Origin: Arion vulgaris
Taxonomy: Eukaryota; Mollusca; Gastropoda; Stylommatophora; Arionidae
Reading direction: 5' to 3'
Length of the DNA stretch: 64,000 nt
NCBI GenBank assembly: GCA_020796225.1
Contig: CM036753.1
Location: forward strand, 78,017,441-78,081,440
The notes under the pieces were generated by a model that saw nothing but the letters and a program-made list of their open reading frames with translations, did no database searches and was not told the origin of the DNA. The position numbers were made by a program, and so were the translations under genes. Shown piece after piece: positions 19,090 through 29,489 of the stretch (position 1 is the stretch's first letter; every line of letters begins with the position of its first letter).

Positions 19090-19334
19090 TTGACATATAA
19101 AGACACGAAGGGGTGGAGAAGACCATCACGGAAGGAGGTATCATGGAAGGAGGCATCCCGGCAAAGAGGAGAAACGGAAGACCACGGAGAAGATGGATTC
19201 AGGATGTAACTGATGGTTTGAGCATGGCCGCTGCAGAGGCGGGACATCTGGGTTATGAGAGGGAGAAATTCCGAAGGACTGTTAAGGTGGCAAAGTTCTG
19301 TTCAGGACAAGCTATTTGATGATGATGTACTTTT
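19081..19334 (+). mobile_element. Short LINE 3' end with 9-bp TSD
   Basis: The TSD TGTACTTTT (19081-19089, 19326-19334) bounds a 236-bp, 5'-truncated insert. Its frame reads EKTITEGGIMEGGIPAKRRN, GRPRRRWIQDVTDGLSMAAA and REKFRRTVKVAKF, then stops before a GATGATGATG tail. The pattern L/VEK.I.EG.....R.GRPRRRWI.D is the tail of a LINE family different from the RRWRWIGH type. The same family provides 40345-40510 and 56620-56716. Confidence 0.82.
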
Positions 19335-19344
19335 GAATAGGAAT

Positions 19345-19863
19345 CCCATACTGCAGAGCAGATACTTCAAGACTACTCCAAGTTGCAGAGCAGATACTTC
19401 AAGACTGCTCCAAGTTGCAGAGCAGATACTTCAAGACTGCTCAAGCCACAGAAGCAGATACTCAAGATGCTCCAAGTTGCAGAGCAGATACTTCAATACT
19501 GTTCTCAAGTTGCAGAGCAGATACTTCAAGACTGCTCCAGTTGCAGACAGATACTTCAAGACTGTCTTAAGTTGCAGAGCAGATACTTCAAGACTGCTCC
19601 AAGCTGCAGAGCAGATACTTCAAGACTGCTCCAAGTTGCAGAGCAGATACTTCAAGACTGCTCCAAGTTGCAGAGCAGATACTTCAAGACTGCTCCAAGT
19701 TGCAGAGCAGATACTTCAAGACTGCTCCAAGTTGCAGAGCAGATACTTCAAGACTGCTCCAAGTTGCAGAGCAGATACTTCAAGACTGCTCCAAGTTGCA
19801 GAGCAGATACTTCAAGACTGCTCCAAGTTGCAGAGCAGATACTTCAAGACTGCTCCAAGTATT
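19345..19863 (+). repeat. 32-bp minisatellite made from LINE coding sequence
   Basis: About 16 copies of GTTGCAGAGCAGATACTTCA plus AGACTGCTCCAA. In one frame each unit encodes AEQILQDC, the conserved (A/T)E(H/Q)(I/L)LQ(D/N)C motif of the RNase-H-type LINE tail whose upstream part lies at 18960-19089. Units near the start are the most diverged, those in the middle identical. Because 32 is not a multiple of 3, the three frames cycle, giving repetitive frames of up to 205 codons that are not genes. Confidence 0.92.
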
Positions 19864-19869
19864 ATTTAC

Positions 19870-20350
19870 TGAGTCCATGTACCGTTATATAACTGGAAAT
19901 GAAGGAGAAGAAGACATAGAAAGAAACACTTGACAAAATGCAGTGACATATACTTTCCTTTCCAACATGGGTATTCACACGAAGATACCATATAGCTAGG
20001 AGTACTATTACGGTGAAGTATTTTCTACTGCTCAGACTGTAGCATGTATTCTAAAACCACTATTGTTTGCACGGCCTATATATCTTTCATATTTGTGTGA
20101 CAACAGTAATATGCCAGCTCGTTCTGATTTATGTTCTAATGTTAGTGAGCGCATGCTGCGATGAAATGTCGAGCGGCGTATACCGAAGGTCACAGTTGTT
20201 TCTGTACATTCCTCACCGCTTCTCCCCTGCATTCCTAACCATTTTATCAACAGTGAGTATTACACAACATGTGCAAGACCTGTGTTAGAAATGACTCTAG
20301 CTCACAATTTTCCTTCCACGTTTTTCCTACACCCACAATAGCAATAATTT
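19870..20350. other. No gene seen
   Basis: Unique-looking sequence with short frames on both strands (20032-20288) that overlap and show no motif. Confidence 0.4.
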
Positions 20351-20351
20351 C

Positions 20352-20812
20352 ATCCAACGCTTCACATCGACCACTTGTTAACAACGTGTGATTTGTATGT
20401 GATCTGAGTCTAAGAGCGACTATACGTTGTGCCAGTTATACGCCTACAAGTAGAGCAGAACGTACCATTTCTGCGGCCCCGTGCCCAGCGTGTTCATAGC
20501 GCGTTGGAATGCGGGTGGCAAGCCCTCTGTGAGTGCGGGTTCAATTCCACGGGCTGGCAGAAAAGCCACAGGTTTCCCTGATTTACAGTGTTCGTGGCAC
20601 CGAACCGAAGGGTTACGATGTCCATGGCACTGAGCCGAAGAGCTGAAAGCTCAAGTGCTTCTGGATCGAAAAATAAATTTCTGCGATGTGTTTTATTTAC
20701 TAGAGTAGCTTTCCTATGTCCTACATGAGTCACCTCTTACGAAATGCCTTGTAGGTCGCAGTGGTATTATTCGTTGCTCCCCTTGTGAGCCCCGGCTATA
20801 TGCGGGCGACAA
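20352..20812 (-). mobile_element. SINE-D, minus strand, split by a SINE-B
   Basis: The left part (20352-20475) holds the 3' half: ATCGACCACTTGTTAACAAC, CTGAGTCTAAGAGCGACTAT and CGCCTACAAGTAG. The right part (from 20677) holds the 5' half: TTTATTTACTAGAGTAGC, CACCTCTTACGA and GCAGTGGTATTATTCGTTGC. The two join at ATTTCTGCG, which is duplicated around the SINE-B insert. Confidence 0.88.
20467..20685 (+). mobile_element. SINE-B inside SINE-D, 9-bp TSD
   Basis: The TSD ATTTCTGCG (20467-20475, 20677-20685) flanks a complete SINE-B, 20476-20676. It has head GTGCCCAGCGTGTTCATAGC, box B GGTTCAATTCC, body CACCGAACCGAAGGGTTACG, end TTCTGGATCG and a short A-rich tail. This dates SINE-B activity after SINE-D insertion at this locus. 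Confidence 0.92.
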
Positions 20813-21090
20813 TAATAACAATATTCACTGTATATAGATTGTTTTAAGAATCGATGAATTATACATTTAACTACATACATGATATGCATGAAAACAAACC
20901 ATACGTTTACGTAATGGAAATCAAATGATATCTCACATCAGATAACAATTGAATTTTAAATCTAGATGTTATTTTTAAATATGTGCAAATGATACACATT
21001 TCTGCTAGATTCAGTATCAAATGTAAAAGTTTAAATTATACTGTGGAGTCAACAGAAATTCGTGAAAATTTCTGTGTAAATAGATTTGTG
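20813..21090. other. No gene seen
   Basis: AT-rich sequence, nothing recognised. Confidence 0.4.
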
Positions 21091-21094
21091 TAAA

Positions 21095-21310
21095 ACTGCA
21101 CCCCAGTAGAGAAAGTAATAGTTTAGTCGAAAGCTGTAGACATCGGTAGAGAAGGTAATAGTTAGTTTAAAGAAGTAGAAATCAGTAGAGAAAGTAATAG
21201 TTTAGTTTACATCTGTAGAGGTAACAAAGTAATAGTTTAATTTAAAGATTTGGTAGTCATTAGTAAAACCACTAGTGTGGTTTAAAACTATTAGAGTCAG
21301 TAGAAAACAT
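21095..21310. repeat. Degenerate about 60-bp tandem repeat
   Basis: Loose repetition of GTAGAGAAAGTAATAGTTTA and AAAGCTGTAGACATCGGTAG-like segments. A stray related piece occurs at 21930-21965 (AGGTAATAGTTTAGTGTAAA). Confidence 0.65.
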
Positions 21311-21389
21311 TTTGAGTGAAACATAGAGCAGCTGAAACTTATCACTAACGTTTACACTAGTTTAAAAAAAATTAAACCTTCCTTTAAGA

Positions 21390-21452
21390 ACACAGGTAAA
21401 TAAATAGTACACAGGTAAATAAATAGTACACAGGTAAATAAATAGTACACAA
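21390..21452. repeat. 19-bp tandem repeat, 3 to 4 copies
   Basis: The unit ACAGGTAAATAAATAGTAC is repeated nearly perfectly. Confidence 0.88.
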
Positions 21453-21517
21453 GTATTAAGGGCCTCTGGGAAAAAAAAAACCAATTTACCAAACTTAGCT
21501 GGTTGTGCTCTGCAAAC

Positions 21518-21650
21518 CGCTTGTCTGCAGGGCTAGGCAATGGGCACCGTAAGTAGTAAGATTGTGGTTCGAATCCTGTATGGTAAATATTTTTTCTGGA
21601 GACCCTTAAAACTTGCTTATTGTATATTTATTTACCACGTACATTTGCTC
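21518..21650 (+). mobile_element. SINE-G copy 2
   Basis: GGGCTAGGCAATGGGCACCG and GTGGTTCGAATCC align with the 16340 copy, and the match continues into TTTTTTCTGGAGACCCTTAA. Box B is perfect, so the head is tRNA-like. The 3' end is undefined. Confidence 0.65.
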
Positions 21651-22019
21651 CGGTGCTTCCTCTGAGATTCTTCAAACTCATTTGCTTTGAGAACACAATA
21701 ATGAAATTGTTATAACTGTTATTTTTCATTGCAGTTTCCGCAAGAAAACATTTTTTTGTAGATTTGGGTTGTAGCGATCCCTATATAACCTGGGATATAG
21801 AATAAAACATAAATTTGTACTCACACGACTTTAGAAATACAAAACCTCATTTTATGTTACCAACTTTACTGAGTTATATTATAACACAGTGTCAGGTCTA
21901 ACTGGTCGTAGTGGAGACATTCAAATAGGTAATAGTTTAGTGTAAAGCTGTCGGTCTCGGCATACAAATTAAGTGTATACAATTTGATATGAGATATATT
22001 GTATAATTAGTCACGTTTC
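21651..22019. other. No gene seen
   Basis: AT-rich sequence, nothing recognised apart from the stray repeat piece near 21940. Confidence 0.4.
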
Positions 22020-22384
22020 AGTGGAAACACAGGGGGACTGCCTAGAGTAGTTGATAGTAGCTCGGCCTGCTAGCTGTGAGACGCCTCATAGCTCGGGTTC
22101 GAACCTACTGTCCGGCATTTGTTCGAGTCCCTGGTCTTACTCAGGACGATAACGTGAGTACCTCTGAAGTCGGAGAAAATCTGCCTGTATGGCGAGGGAA
22201 TACTAATTACGAGTACATTGAGCACACGGCTGCCAGTGTAAAGTAATTTACAATGTGCACGCTGCTGCCATTGTAAGAAATTGGAAAAACGGATTTTCAT
22301 GCAAAAATCAGTTTCAGAGATGAAACTTCGTTTGAGTTGAAAGCGGACGAAAGAAAAGAAAAAAAAAAAAAAAGTGGAAACACA
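22020..22384 (+). mobile_element. SINE-E, complete, 12-bp TSD
   Basis: The perfect TSD AGTGGAAACACA (22020-22031, 22373-22384) bounds 22032-22372. The head has box A-like TAGTAGCTCGG and box B GGTTCGAACC. The body is almost identical to 3120-3455 and the copy ends in a pure A tract. The intact TSD, long A tail and near identity of the two copies point to a recently active family. Confidence 0.95.
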
Positions 22385-22399
22385 AATGATAGTGAATGT

Positions 22400-22749
22400 G
22401 CAGATCAAATATGCGAAATGTAAATTCAATGCATCTCAACCATAATTGAATGTATTAATTTAAGAATTATAATCGGATATTATTGACTTGAGTAACAGCA
22501 GCTGTAATGTTACAGAATCGTAACATAACCACCTGCATCATTTTGTAATAACACTTATAACAGTTAGTTAAGTTAGTAATTAAAAATATAAGCAGTCAAT
22601 ATCGAAAATGGTCAACGAAAAAACAGTTTAAAAATGCCAATGTTTATTGATAATCCATTTTTTAATGAATAGTACGCTACTGAGCGATGACTGCTGCTTA
22701 CACAATATGGCGCAGATGGAGTGCTGAAGCTATTGGAGTGCTGAAGCTA
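22400..22749. other. No gene seen
   Basis: AT-rich. Just before the next LINE, GAAGCTATTGGAGTGCT is repeated (22720-22760). Confidence 0.4.
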
Positions 22750-24973
22750 TTGGAGTGAAGAATCTTCTTCTTCTTCATCCTTCACCCCTAGGGAAGCATA
22801 GGTTCGCAACCAAGGCCTTCCAAGCCCGCCTATCCAAGGCCATCCTTTCCAGATCTCGCTACTCTCTCCCCGTCCTCTTGCATTCCATCTCTAACTCCCG
22901 TCTCCAGGTGTTTCTGGGTCTTCCCTTACTTCTATTGCCCTGAGGGTTCCATCGGAGAGCCTGTCTCACGATGCTGTCAGGGGGTTTCCTCAGTGTGTGT
23001 CCTATCCATCTCCACCTTCTGCTCATTATCTCTTGTTCCACCTGCTGTTGTCCTGCCCTATCCCACAGTTCTCTGTTTGTGGTCCTGTCATACCATCTCA
23101 GATGGAGTATCCTGCGTAGGCATCTATTGATGAATGTCTGCAACTTTTGGTGTTCACCTTAGTTGTTCTCTATGTCTCTGCTCCATACAGAAGGACAGAC
23201 TTGACATTTGAGTTAAATATCATTATCTTAGTTTTATTCCTAATCATTCTTGAACTCCATATGTTCTTCAGAATGGCAAATGCTGATCTTGCCTTTTGTA
23301 TTCTAACCTTAACATCTTCATCTGTGCCACCTTGAATGTTGACGACACTTCCCAGATATGTAAATGTGCCAACCTCTTTTAGTGGTGATCCTCTCAATAA
23401 GATTGGGTCTCTGGAACCAGCATTTAATCTCATGATCTTTGTTTTCTCCCATGAATAGTCAGGCCCAGTTGCTGTGAGACTGTTTCTAGTTTTGTTATTT
23501 TCTCTTGCATCTGCTGATGGTTGTGAGAGAGGAGTGCTAGATCATCTGCAAAATCCAGATCCTCCAATTGACTCATCATGGTCCATTGTATTCCATTTCT
23601 TCCCCTGGCAGTTGTTGATCTCATTATCCAGTCAATAGCCAGCAGGAAAAGGAAGGGCGATAAAAGGCAGGGCGATAAAAGGCAGGCCTGTCGCACACCA
23701 GTCTTTATTTCGAAGGCCTCTGTCAGTTTTCCTTCATGCAGTACTCTAGCCGTAGTCTCCTCATACATTTTCTTTATTAAATTGGTTAGCTTCTGGGGAC
23801 GCCATAGTGTCGAAGAAGTTTCCAGAGTGTTTCCCTGTCTAGGCTATCGAATGTCTTTTCATAGTCCACAAAGTTTATGTAGAGGGGTGAGTTCCACTCG
23901 ATGCTCTGCTCCACTATGATACGTAGCGTCGATATTTGATCTGTGCAGGATCTGTTTGCCTAAATCCTGCTTGTTCATCCCTTAGTACTGCATCTGTAGT
24001 TTCCTTGAGTCTCTCTAGGATGATTCGACTTAGTATTTTGCCTGGTACAGACAGGAGCATTATTCCTCTATAATTCGAGCATTCTTGGAGATCACCCTTT
24101 TAGGTAGTTTGACTATATAGCCCTCTCTCCAGTCTTTTGGTATTTCTTCCCTCTCCCAAATTTTTCCCAACAAGCCATGTAGCATGTCTGTTGAGATGTC
24201 AGCATTTGCTTTTATGGCCTTGCAGGTATACCATCTGGGCCTGTAGCTTTACCATTTCGTAGTTGGAGAATGGCCTTCTTTATTTCCGCTTTGCTTGGCT
24301 TGCTACAGTCGATTGTTAGATCTTTTGCAGCTGGATCTATGTCCGGTTGGCCTAGGGAAACTGGCCTATTTAAAAGGTCTTTGAAATGTTCTGCCCACCT
24401 CTGCATCTGTTCTTGAGCATTTCCAAGTAATCTTCCAGCCTTGTCCTTAATTGGTTTATTTATTTGTTGGTATTTCCCTGTCAATTTCCTTGTGTTATCG
24501 TATAAATCTTTCAGGTTACCCTTAGCTGCTGCCTCTTCTGCTTCTCTTGCCAGGTCATCTATATACTTTTATCTGCTTTTATACTTCTCTTCACCTCCCT
24601 GTTGGCTTTTGTGTATTTTTCTTGTGCTGCGGCCTTTGCTGATCTTGTTCTGCTATTACAGAGGTCAGCCTTTCTGCCTCTTCTCTCTGTTATCTTATCT
24701 AACGTTGACTCTGATAGCCATTCCTTGTGGTGGCATATCTTTTCTCCAAGGGTAGTTTCACACGTGTTAGTCCAGGCTTCTTTAACTTTATGCCAGTGGT
24801 CTTCAATACTTCCTTCATCAACTTCTAGGGCATCGAATTTGTTGAAATCGTGACACTAAATATATCCTTTCCCTTCTGCTCCTTCAGATGTCCCACATTG
24901 TATCTCACCCTGTTACCATGCGTGGTCGTCATGAATCTCTTGAGTTTCATTCGCACCTTTGGAGTGAAGAATC
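22750..24973 (-). mobile_element. RTE-like LINE, 2.2 kb, 15-bp TSD, minus strand
   Basis: The perfect TSD TTGGAGTGAAGAATC (22750-22764, 24959-24973) bounds 22765-24958, the longest LINE copy here. It is 5'-truncated in the linker between endonuclease and reverse transcriptase. The 3' end is a GAAGAAGAAG tail at the left. The gene order on the minus strand is linker, reverse transcriptase, C-terminal tail. Several frameshifts and stops break the protein. Confidence 0.94.
22859..24950 (-). pseudogene. Reverse transcriptase of the 22.8-25.0 kb LINE, broken
   Basis: Pieces in order along the minus strand: 24484-24212 reads GKYQQINKPIKDKAGRLLGN, WAEHFKDLLNRP and KKAILQLRNGKATGPDGIPA (fingers region). 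23768-23430 reads FEIKTGVRQACLLSPCLLSP and LEDLDFADDLALLSHNHQQM (motif B, then catalytic FADD). 23433-23170 reads FTYLGSVVNIQGGTDEDVKV and VLLYGAET. 23143-22859 reads MQTFINRCLRRILHLRWYD, RRWRWIGHTLRK and GRPRNTWRREL. Between 23770 and 24210 motif A sequence is present but frameshifted. A small duplication (GGGCGATAAAAGGCAG twice near 23655-23685) adds residues after motif B. It is the same group as the insert at 6366-7492. Not functional. Confidence 0.9.
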
Positions 24974-25600
24974 ATCTGTTGATATTCGAGAGGATGGAGA
25001 AGTGTGGAAGAAGTAGTGAGGGTCGACCACATTAGCTGGTCGGAGACAGAGGCAGGGACGAAGGTATGGATGAGTCAACATTTAAAATTAGGAAGGTTAA
25101 GTTCTATATTTGTCAATTGTTAGTAAAATCATTGTTACCAGATTCAGGATCAACTTGTTATATATTTCATACAATATTAAAGCAAATTCTGGTGGACTGT
25201 TTATGATCAATCGGATATAGTAGAACTCCAGACGTGGTACGTTAAAGTGTGTTCTTTTCTGTTTGTGAAATCTTAGTTAACCGTCTGTACAAATGTGTAT
25301 CCTGTTGGATAAATTGCATACACTTTAGCCGAAATTCGGATGTGTGCTGCCCTACATGCTTGGGAGGAACGTACTCACGTTCTCGACGCAGTCCACGCAG
25401 ATGACAAAGAGTTGTTAACTTGGCTTTTAAGAACGAATACAGAACAAACAAGCAGCAATATTATATTTACTTGCCATTTGTGTTGCAGCACTGCAAAACC
25501 ATCATCATATTTCTACTTCATTTTGAGCTCAGTTCTCCCTATTTCGATATTCTATCTAGAAAAGCAAGTTAACGTATCCCTTATAAGAGATATTCAATCT
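24974..25600. other. No gene seen
   Basis: Unique-looking sequence between two LINE copies; no open frame of note. Confidence 0.4.
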
Positions 25601-26093
25601 TATACTATATCATCATCATCAAGGTGCGTATCCTTTATAGGACGTTGCCTCTTTGCAGCACATCTGAAATTCACTCCGTCTCTTGCTAGTTCACCCACTT
25701 CGTCGATGGTCATGTTCATGGTTTCTTTAATATCTTGTAGCCATCTTCTTCTTGGTCCGCCTCTGTTTCTGCGTCCTGGGACCCTGCCCTCTAGTATTGT
25801 TCTTTCCAGGTCATCGTGACGATTGATGTGACCAAAGTATGTAATTTTTCTATATAGTATGTTGTTTATCAGACAATTCTCTTTAACATTTAGTTCTTTC
25901 AGGACATCAGTGTTCTTTCTTTTTCTGTCCATGGTATTCGTAGGATCTTTCTGTAGCATTTAGTTTAGAAGGACAGGGTTTTCGTTCTTAATTTTTGTGT
26001 AATAGTCCATGATTCACACCCATAAGTAGCCACTGGGAAAATGCATGCTCTCAATATTTTTAATTTTAGTATTTTGTTGGTGCTATACTATAT
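25601..26093 (-). mobile_element. LINE 3' end, 10-bp TSD, minus strand
   Basis: The TSD TATACTATAT (25601-25610, 26084-26093) bounds 25611-26083. The minus-strand frame 25959-25600 reads RKITYFGHINRHDDLERTIL, EGRVPGRRNRGGPRRRWLQD, MTIDEVGELARDGVNFRC. The YFGHI.RHD.LE..ILEG...G.R.RG.PRRRWL pattern is the C-terminal tail of a LINE family related to the BovB/RTE or L1-like types of invertebrates. It ends with a GATGATGAT tail. Confidence 0.85.
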
Positions 26094-26120
26094 AAATTTG
26101 AGAATATTATCAACTTACTA

Positions 26121-26490
26121 ACATATTCCTCTCTGCTTCTCGTGGATCATACATAGGGGCCTCAACAGTTGTTCGCCACTCTTCTCAGTCTCTTGCTGTT
26201 CTCTTTATAGTCCTCCAGGACAGTTGAGAACTCTTCATTAACTCAAGAAGACTTCCTCGCCATGTCTGTTTAGGGCGTCCTCTTTTTTGTTTTCCTTGCG
26301 GGTTCCACTCAAGTGCTTGTCTAGTGACACTTGGTAGGGTATGCCCGACCCATCGCTATTTTCTACTCTTGATCTAGGTCAACATGGGTTCCTGTCCAGT
26401 TCTTATCCACAGGTCTGTATTTGTAACTCTATCACAACATCTCAGTCTGAGAATCCGCCGAAGACATCCGTTGACAAAGGTCTGAATCTT
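26121..26490 (-). mobile_element. LINE 3' end, same family as the 6.2-kb host LINE
   Basis: The reverse complement matches 6244-6365 plus 7501-7770 without the nested insert: AGACCTTTGTCAACGGATGT, then the region for WRW..H, GTGTCACTAGACAAGCACTT, GCAGGGAAAAC-like, and GTTGAGGCCCCTATG. It acts as an empty-site relative proving that the 6366-7492 LINE is an insertion. It is itself full of small indels. Confidence 0.82.
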
Positions 26491-26609
26491 ATTATTCTGA
26501 TCGAACTGGACATATTTGACTGCGGTGTTTCAGTAATGTCAAAGTCTAAACGAGATAACCAATACAGTTTTTCATATAAGGACATGGACGTCGGCATACA
26601 TTTTTCTCG

Positions 26610-27085
26610 CCCGTGCGTTGCCAGGGCCCTCAGTGGGAGTAAACAATAGTAACACTGCCACCTACAAGGCATGTCGTAAGAGGCGACTAAGGAAGGGGTG
26701 AAATGAAAACCGTGGCATATCCTAAAGGACGTAGCCATCAACCACAGTAAACGAGTCGTTAATTTTCTAGGCACCACTTATACGTTCAGTAGTTTGCCAT
26801 TGCTTTCTGAACGGTGGTGCCATCGTCATTTTGTTAAAATCAACGCAACCAAATTGTTCGCAGCGTGATTCGAACTCAGAACGTCGGGGTTAATAGACCG
26901 AGCCACTAACCCCTAGGCCACAGACGCCACCATAGGAAGCTACCTAGTAAATAAAAGTATTGCAGACATCGGATGTGCTGGACCTACTTGTATGCGCATA
27001 ACCGGCACAATGTACAATCGTTCTTAGGCTCAGTTCCCATACAAATCACAGAGAGTGGTTTAACAAGTGATCGATATGGAGTGTT
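26610..27085 (+). mobile_element. SINE-D, split by a SINE-A1
   Basis: The left part (26610-26708) runs CGCCCGTGCGTTGCCAGGGC to CGACTAAGGAAGGGG. The right part (26932-27085) resumes at AGGAAGCTACCTAGTAAATA and reaches GATCGATATGGAGTGTTTGA. The flank after it (27086-27180) resembles that of the SINE-D at 5397-5627. Confidence 0.85.
26709..26931 (-). mobile_element. SINE-A1, complete, inside SINE-D
   Basis: On the minus strand the head has TGTGGCCTAGGGGTTAGTGG-like box A sequence and box B AGTTCGAATCACG. The body ends CCTTTAGGATATGCCACGG. Its head abuts SINE-D sequence directly. No clear TSD; a few bases at the junction (GGAAG) may be the remnant. Confidence 0.88.
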
Positions 27086-27182
27086 TGAACAAGAACAAGT
27101 TGTGACTCGAGAAACGTTGAGAAATAATAACCATGGCTAAATATTAGACACACTGTAGCCAAGTAATGATATGATAACTGAA
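27086..27182 (+). repeat. Shared flank and empty site for the 5.2-kb MITE
   Basis: This segment matches 5630-5690 (AAATAATAACC.TGGCTAAAT) and then 5161-5173 joined directly to 5343-5370 (ACACTGTAGCCAAGTAATGA). It therefore shows the uninterrupted version of the site where the MITE at 5174-5334 inserted. Confidence 0.75.
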
Positions 27183-27189
27183 GATGGAA

Positions 27190-27337
27190 GACATCACAAA
27201 GAGGGGTTTCACAAAGAGAGGTTTCACAAAGAGAGGCTTCACAAAGAGAGGCTTCACAAAGAGAGGTTTCACAAAGAGAGGTTTCACAAAGAGAGGTTTC
27301 ATAAAGAGAGGTTTCACAAAGAGAGGTTTCACAAATG
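27190..27337. repeat. 15-bp minisatellite, about 10 copies
   Basis: Unit AAAGAGAGGTTTCAC. Its length is a multiple of three, which makes repetitive frames open on both strands; these are not genes. Confidence 0.93.
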
Positions 27338-27420
27338 GTCGTTATGCAGCGTTCGTCGAAGAAGAAGAAGATACATTTTCTTAAAACAGGAAAAACAGTT
27401 TATATCAAAAATGTAATTTA

Positions 27421-27601
27421 ATTATGGCAGTGGCGGCCCGCGCTAATTTTTGTTGGTGGGGCCGGACACAAATTTTCGGAAAAATCATTGTTTTAGGTTA
27501 GGTTATATTTTAATTTATACAATAATAAATACACGTTCCACATTATTTTTGGTGGGACCCGTCCCCACTGGCCCCTAATGACGAGCCGCCACTGAATATG
27601 G
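27421..27601. mobile_element. hAT-like MITE copy, 167 bp
   Basis: TIRs CAGTGGCGGCCCGCGCTAAT and (right, reversed) CAGTGGCGGCTCGTCATTAG bound 27428-27594. Flanks ATTATGG and AATATGG are a probable TSD with one mismatch. The interior matches the 5174-5334 copy in reverse orientation. Confidence 0.85.
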
Positions 27602-28022
27602 TATTTTAAAGATGACATGTCAAGCTGGCATGTTAAAGATGGTATTTTAAAGATGACATGTCAAGCTGGCATGTTAAATATGGCATTTTAAAGATGACAT
27701 GTCAAGCTGGCATGTTAAAGATGGTATTTTAAAGATGACATGTCAAGCTGGCATATTAAAGATGGCATGTTAAAGATGGCATGTTAAATATGGCATTTTA
27801 AAGATGACATGTCAAGCTGGCATGTTAAAGATGGCATGTTTAAGATGGCATATTAAAGATGGCATGTCAAGATGGCATATTAAAGATGGCATGTTAAAGA
27901 TGGCATTTTAAAGATGGCATGTTAAATATGGCATTTAAAGATGACATTCAAGCTGCATGTTAAAGATGGCATGTTTAAGATGGCATATTAAAGATGGCAT
28001 GTCAAGATGGCATGTATGGGTA
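27596..28022. repeat. 14-bp based minisatellite with higher-order pattern
   Basis: Built from AAGATGGCATGTTA-like units; larger blocks (GCATTTTAAAGATGACATGT, CAAGCTGGCATGTT) alternate and repeat, so short units are nested in longer ones. It begins at the TSD of the neighbouring MITE. Confidence 0.9.
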
Positions 28023-28049
28023 CAATTATTCTGATATCCAACCAACAAG

Positions 28050-28250
28050 AACAGTATCAGAGATGAGAGCATGACCGATCTTCCAAATAACGCGTAGACA
28101 ACATATGTATCTGTCATTAATCATTTCACTCCGTCATTTTGTTTAAGCCCGGACACATTTATATGGCAATGTATATTATATTACAATAACGTCATCTTAG
28201 AAAAATACTACGAGCCGGTATATCGGTTCAAGAGGGTGAGTGGGTTAAAT
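28050..28250. mobile_element. Possible old DNA-element end
   Basis: GGACACATTTATATGGCAAT and CGAGCCGGTATATCGGTTC resemble 1970-2075 (GACACATTTATGTTGCAATG; AGTATATCAGCTCGG). Two diverged copies suggest a dispersed element, possibly a MITE. No termini were proven. Confidence 0.35.
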
Positions 28251-28314
28251 TTGATTAAAAAAACATCCAACTTAAACCGTCAACCCATCATCATTTTATT
28301 TAACAAATAATCTT

Positions 28315-28905
28315 GTAAGATGTATCTCAATATAAAGAAACAAATAAAACAAAATCATGTATGATGTATCTCAATAAAGAAACAAATAAAACATAATCTT
28401 GTATGATATATCTCAATAAAGAAACAAATAAAACATAATCTTGTATGATGTATCTCAATAAAGAAACAAATAAAACACAATCTTGTATGATGTATCTCAA
28501 TAAAGAAACAAAATCATGTATGATATATCTCAATAAAGAAACAAATAAAACACAATCTTGTATGATATATCCCAATAAAACAAATAAACAAATCTGGATA
28601 TATCTCAATAAGAAACAAATAAAACATAATCTTGTATGATATATCTCAATAAAAACAAATAAACACAATCTTGTATGATGTATCTCAATAAAAAACAAAT
28701 AAAACATAATCTTGTATGATGTATCTCAATAAAGAAACAAATCATGTATGATGTATCTCAATAAAGAAACAAATAAAACACAATCTTGTATGATGTATCT
28801 CAATAAAGAAACAAATAAAACATAATCTTGTATGATATATCTCAATAAAGAAACAAATAAAACATAATCTTGTATGATGTATCTCAATAAAGAAACAAAT
28901 AAAAC
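28315..28905. repeat. 42-bp minisatellite, about 14 copies
   Basis: The unit contains ATGATGTATCTCAATAAAGA, AACAAATAAAACATAATCTT and GT; some copies lack a 13-16 bp block. Because 42 is a multiple of 3 the minus strand stays open for over 100 codons with a repeated YIIQDCVLFVSLLR-type peptide, which is not a gene. Confidence 0.93.
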
Positions 28906-29489
28906 AAACTAGCGACTTGGATATATTTCTATCTGGGAAAAGGTTGTTACTCACTCAATAATAATACACACATACATCTCAATGTTCAGTGAGTTACAAA
29001 AGAACATATCAACACTGTGGCATTTAAACAGAGAAGTGGCAGCTGCCAAGAGAGAAAGACTGGTATGAATGACAGACACCCCAGGCCAAAAACACAGTTC
29101 GGTTCCACACAGATGCGCGTTACTTCTGCCATCTATTTTCACATTGCCAGATACTTATACACATGTTGTACACGTGACATTTCAGACACAGCGGCTGATG
29201 GTTTTCATACCGCTAGAACTGTTTGTCCTCTCTTTCTCTCTTGGGTGCTAGTAATGAGCTCATGATTGATAGCTTATCCTAGTGGAACTGTTCCTCTTGA
29301 AAGAAAAGAACGAATGAGAGATGACATTAACTAGTATACACGGCTGTAGCGGAGAAAGCAGTGATAATAGAGGCGATGGTATTTCGGTGGCAATGAACAA
29401 CGAATATGATGCTTGACGTTTTAAAACGTATTTTTACAACACTGAATATGACGCCTGTAATTGTGAAAAATAAGCGTATTAGAACAATG
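28906..29489. other. No gene seen
   Basis: Mixed sequence with short overlapping frames on both strands at 28951-29265; no motif. Confidence 0.4.

Noticed and set aside
19255..19892. 205- and 169-codon repeat frames
   Set aside because: They arise from the 32-bp array; only the short motif AEQILQDC has meaning, as a relic of the LINE.
22070..22429. 119-codon minus-strand frame
   Set aside because: It lies inside SINE-E, repeats in the other SINE-E copy (3173-3460), and has no support as a gene.
25340..25819. 159-codon plus-strand frame
   Set aside because: Its second half is the antisense of the LINE tail at 25611-26083; the first half shows no motif.
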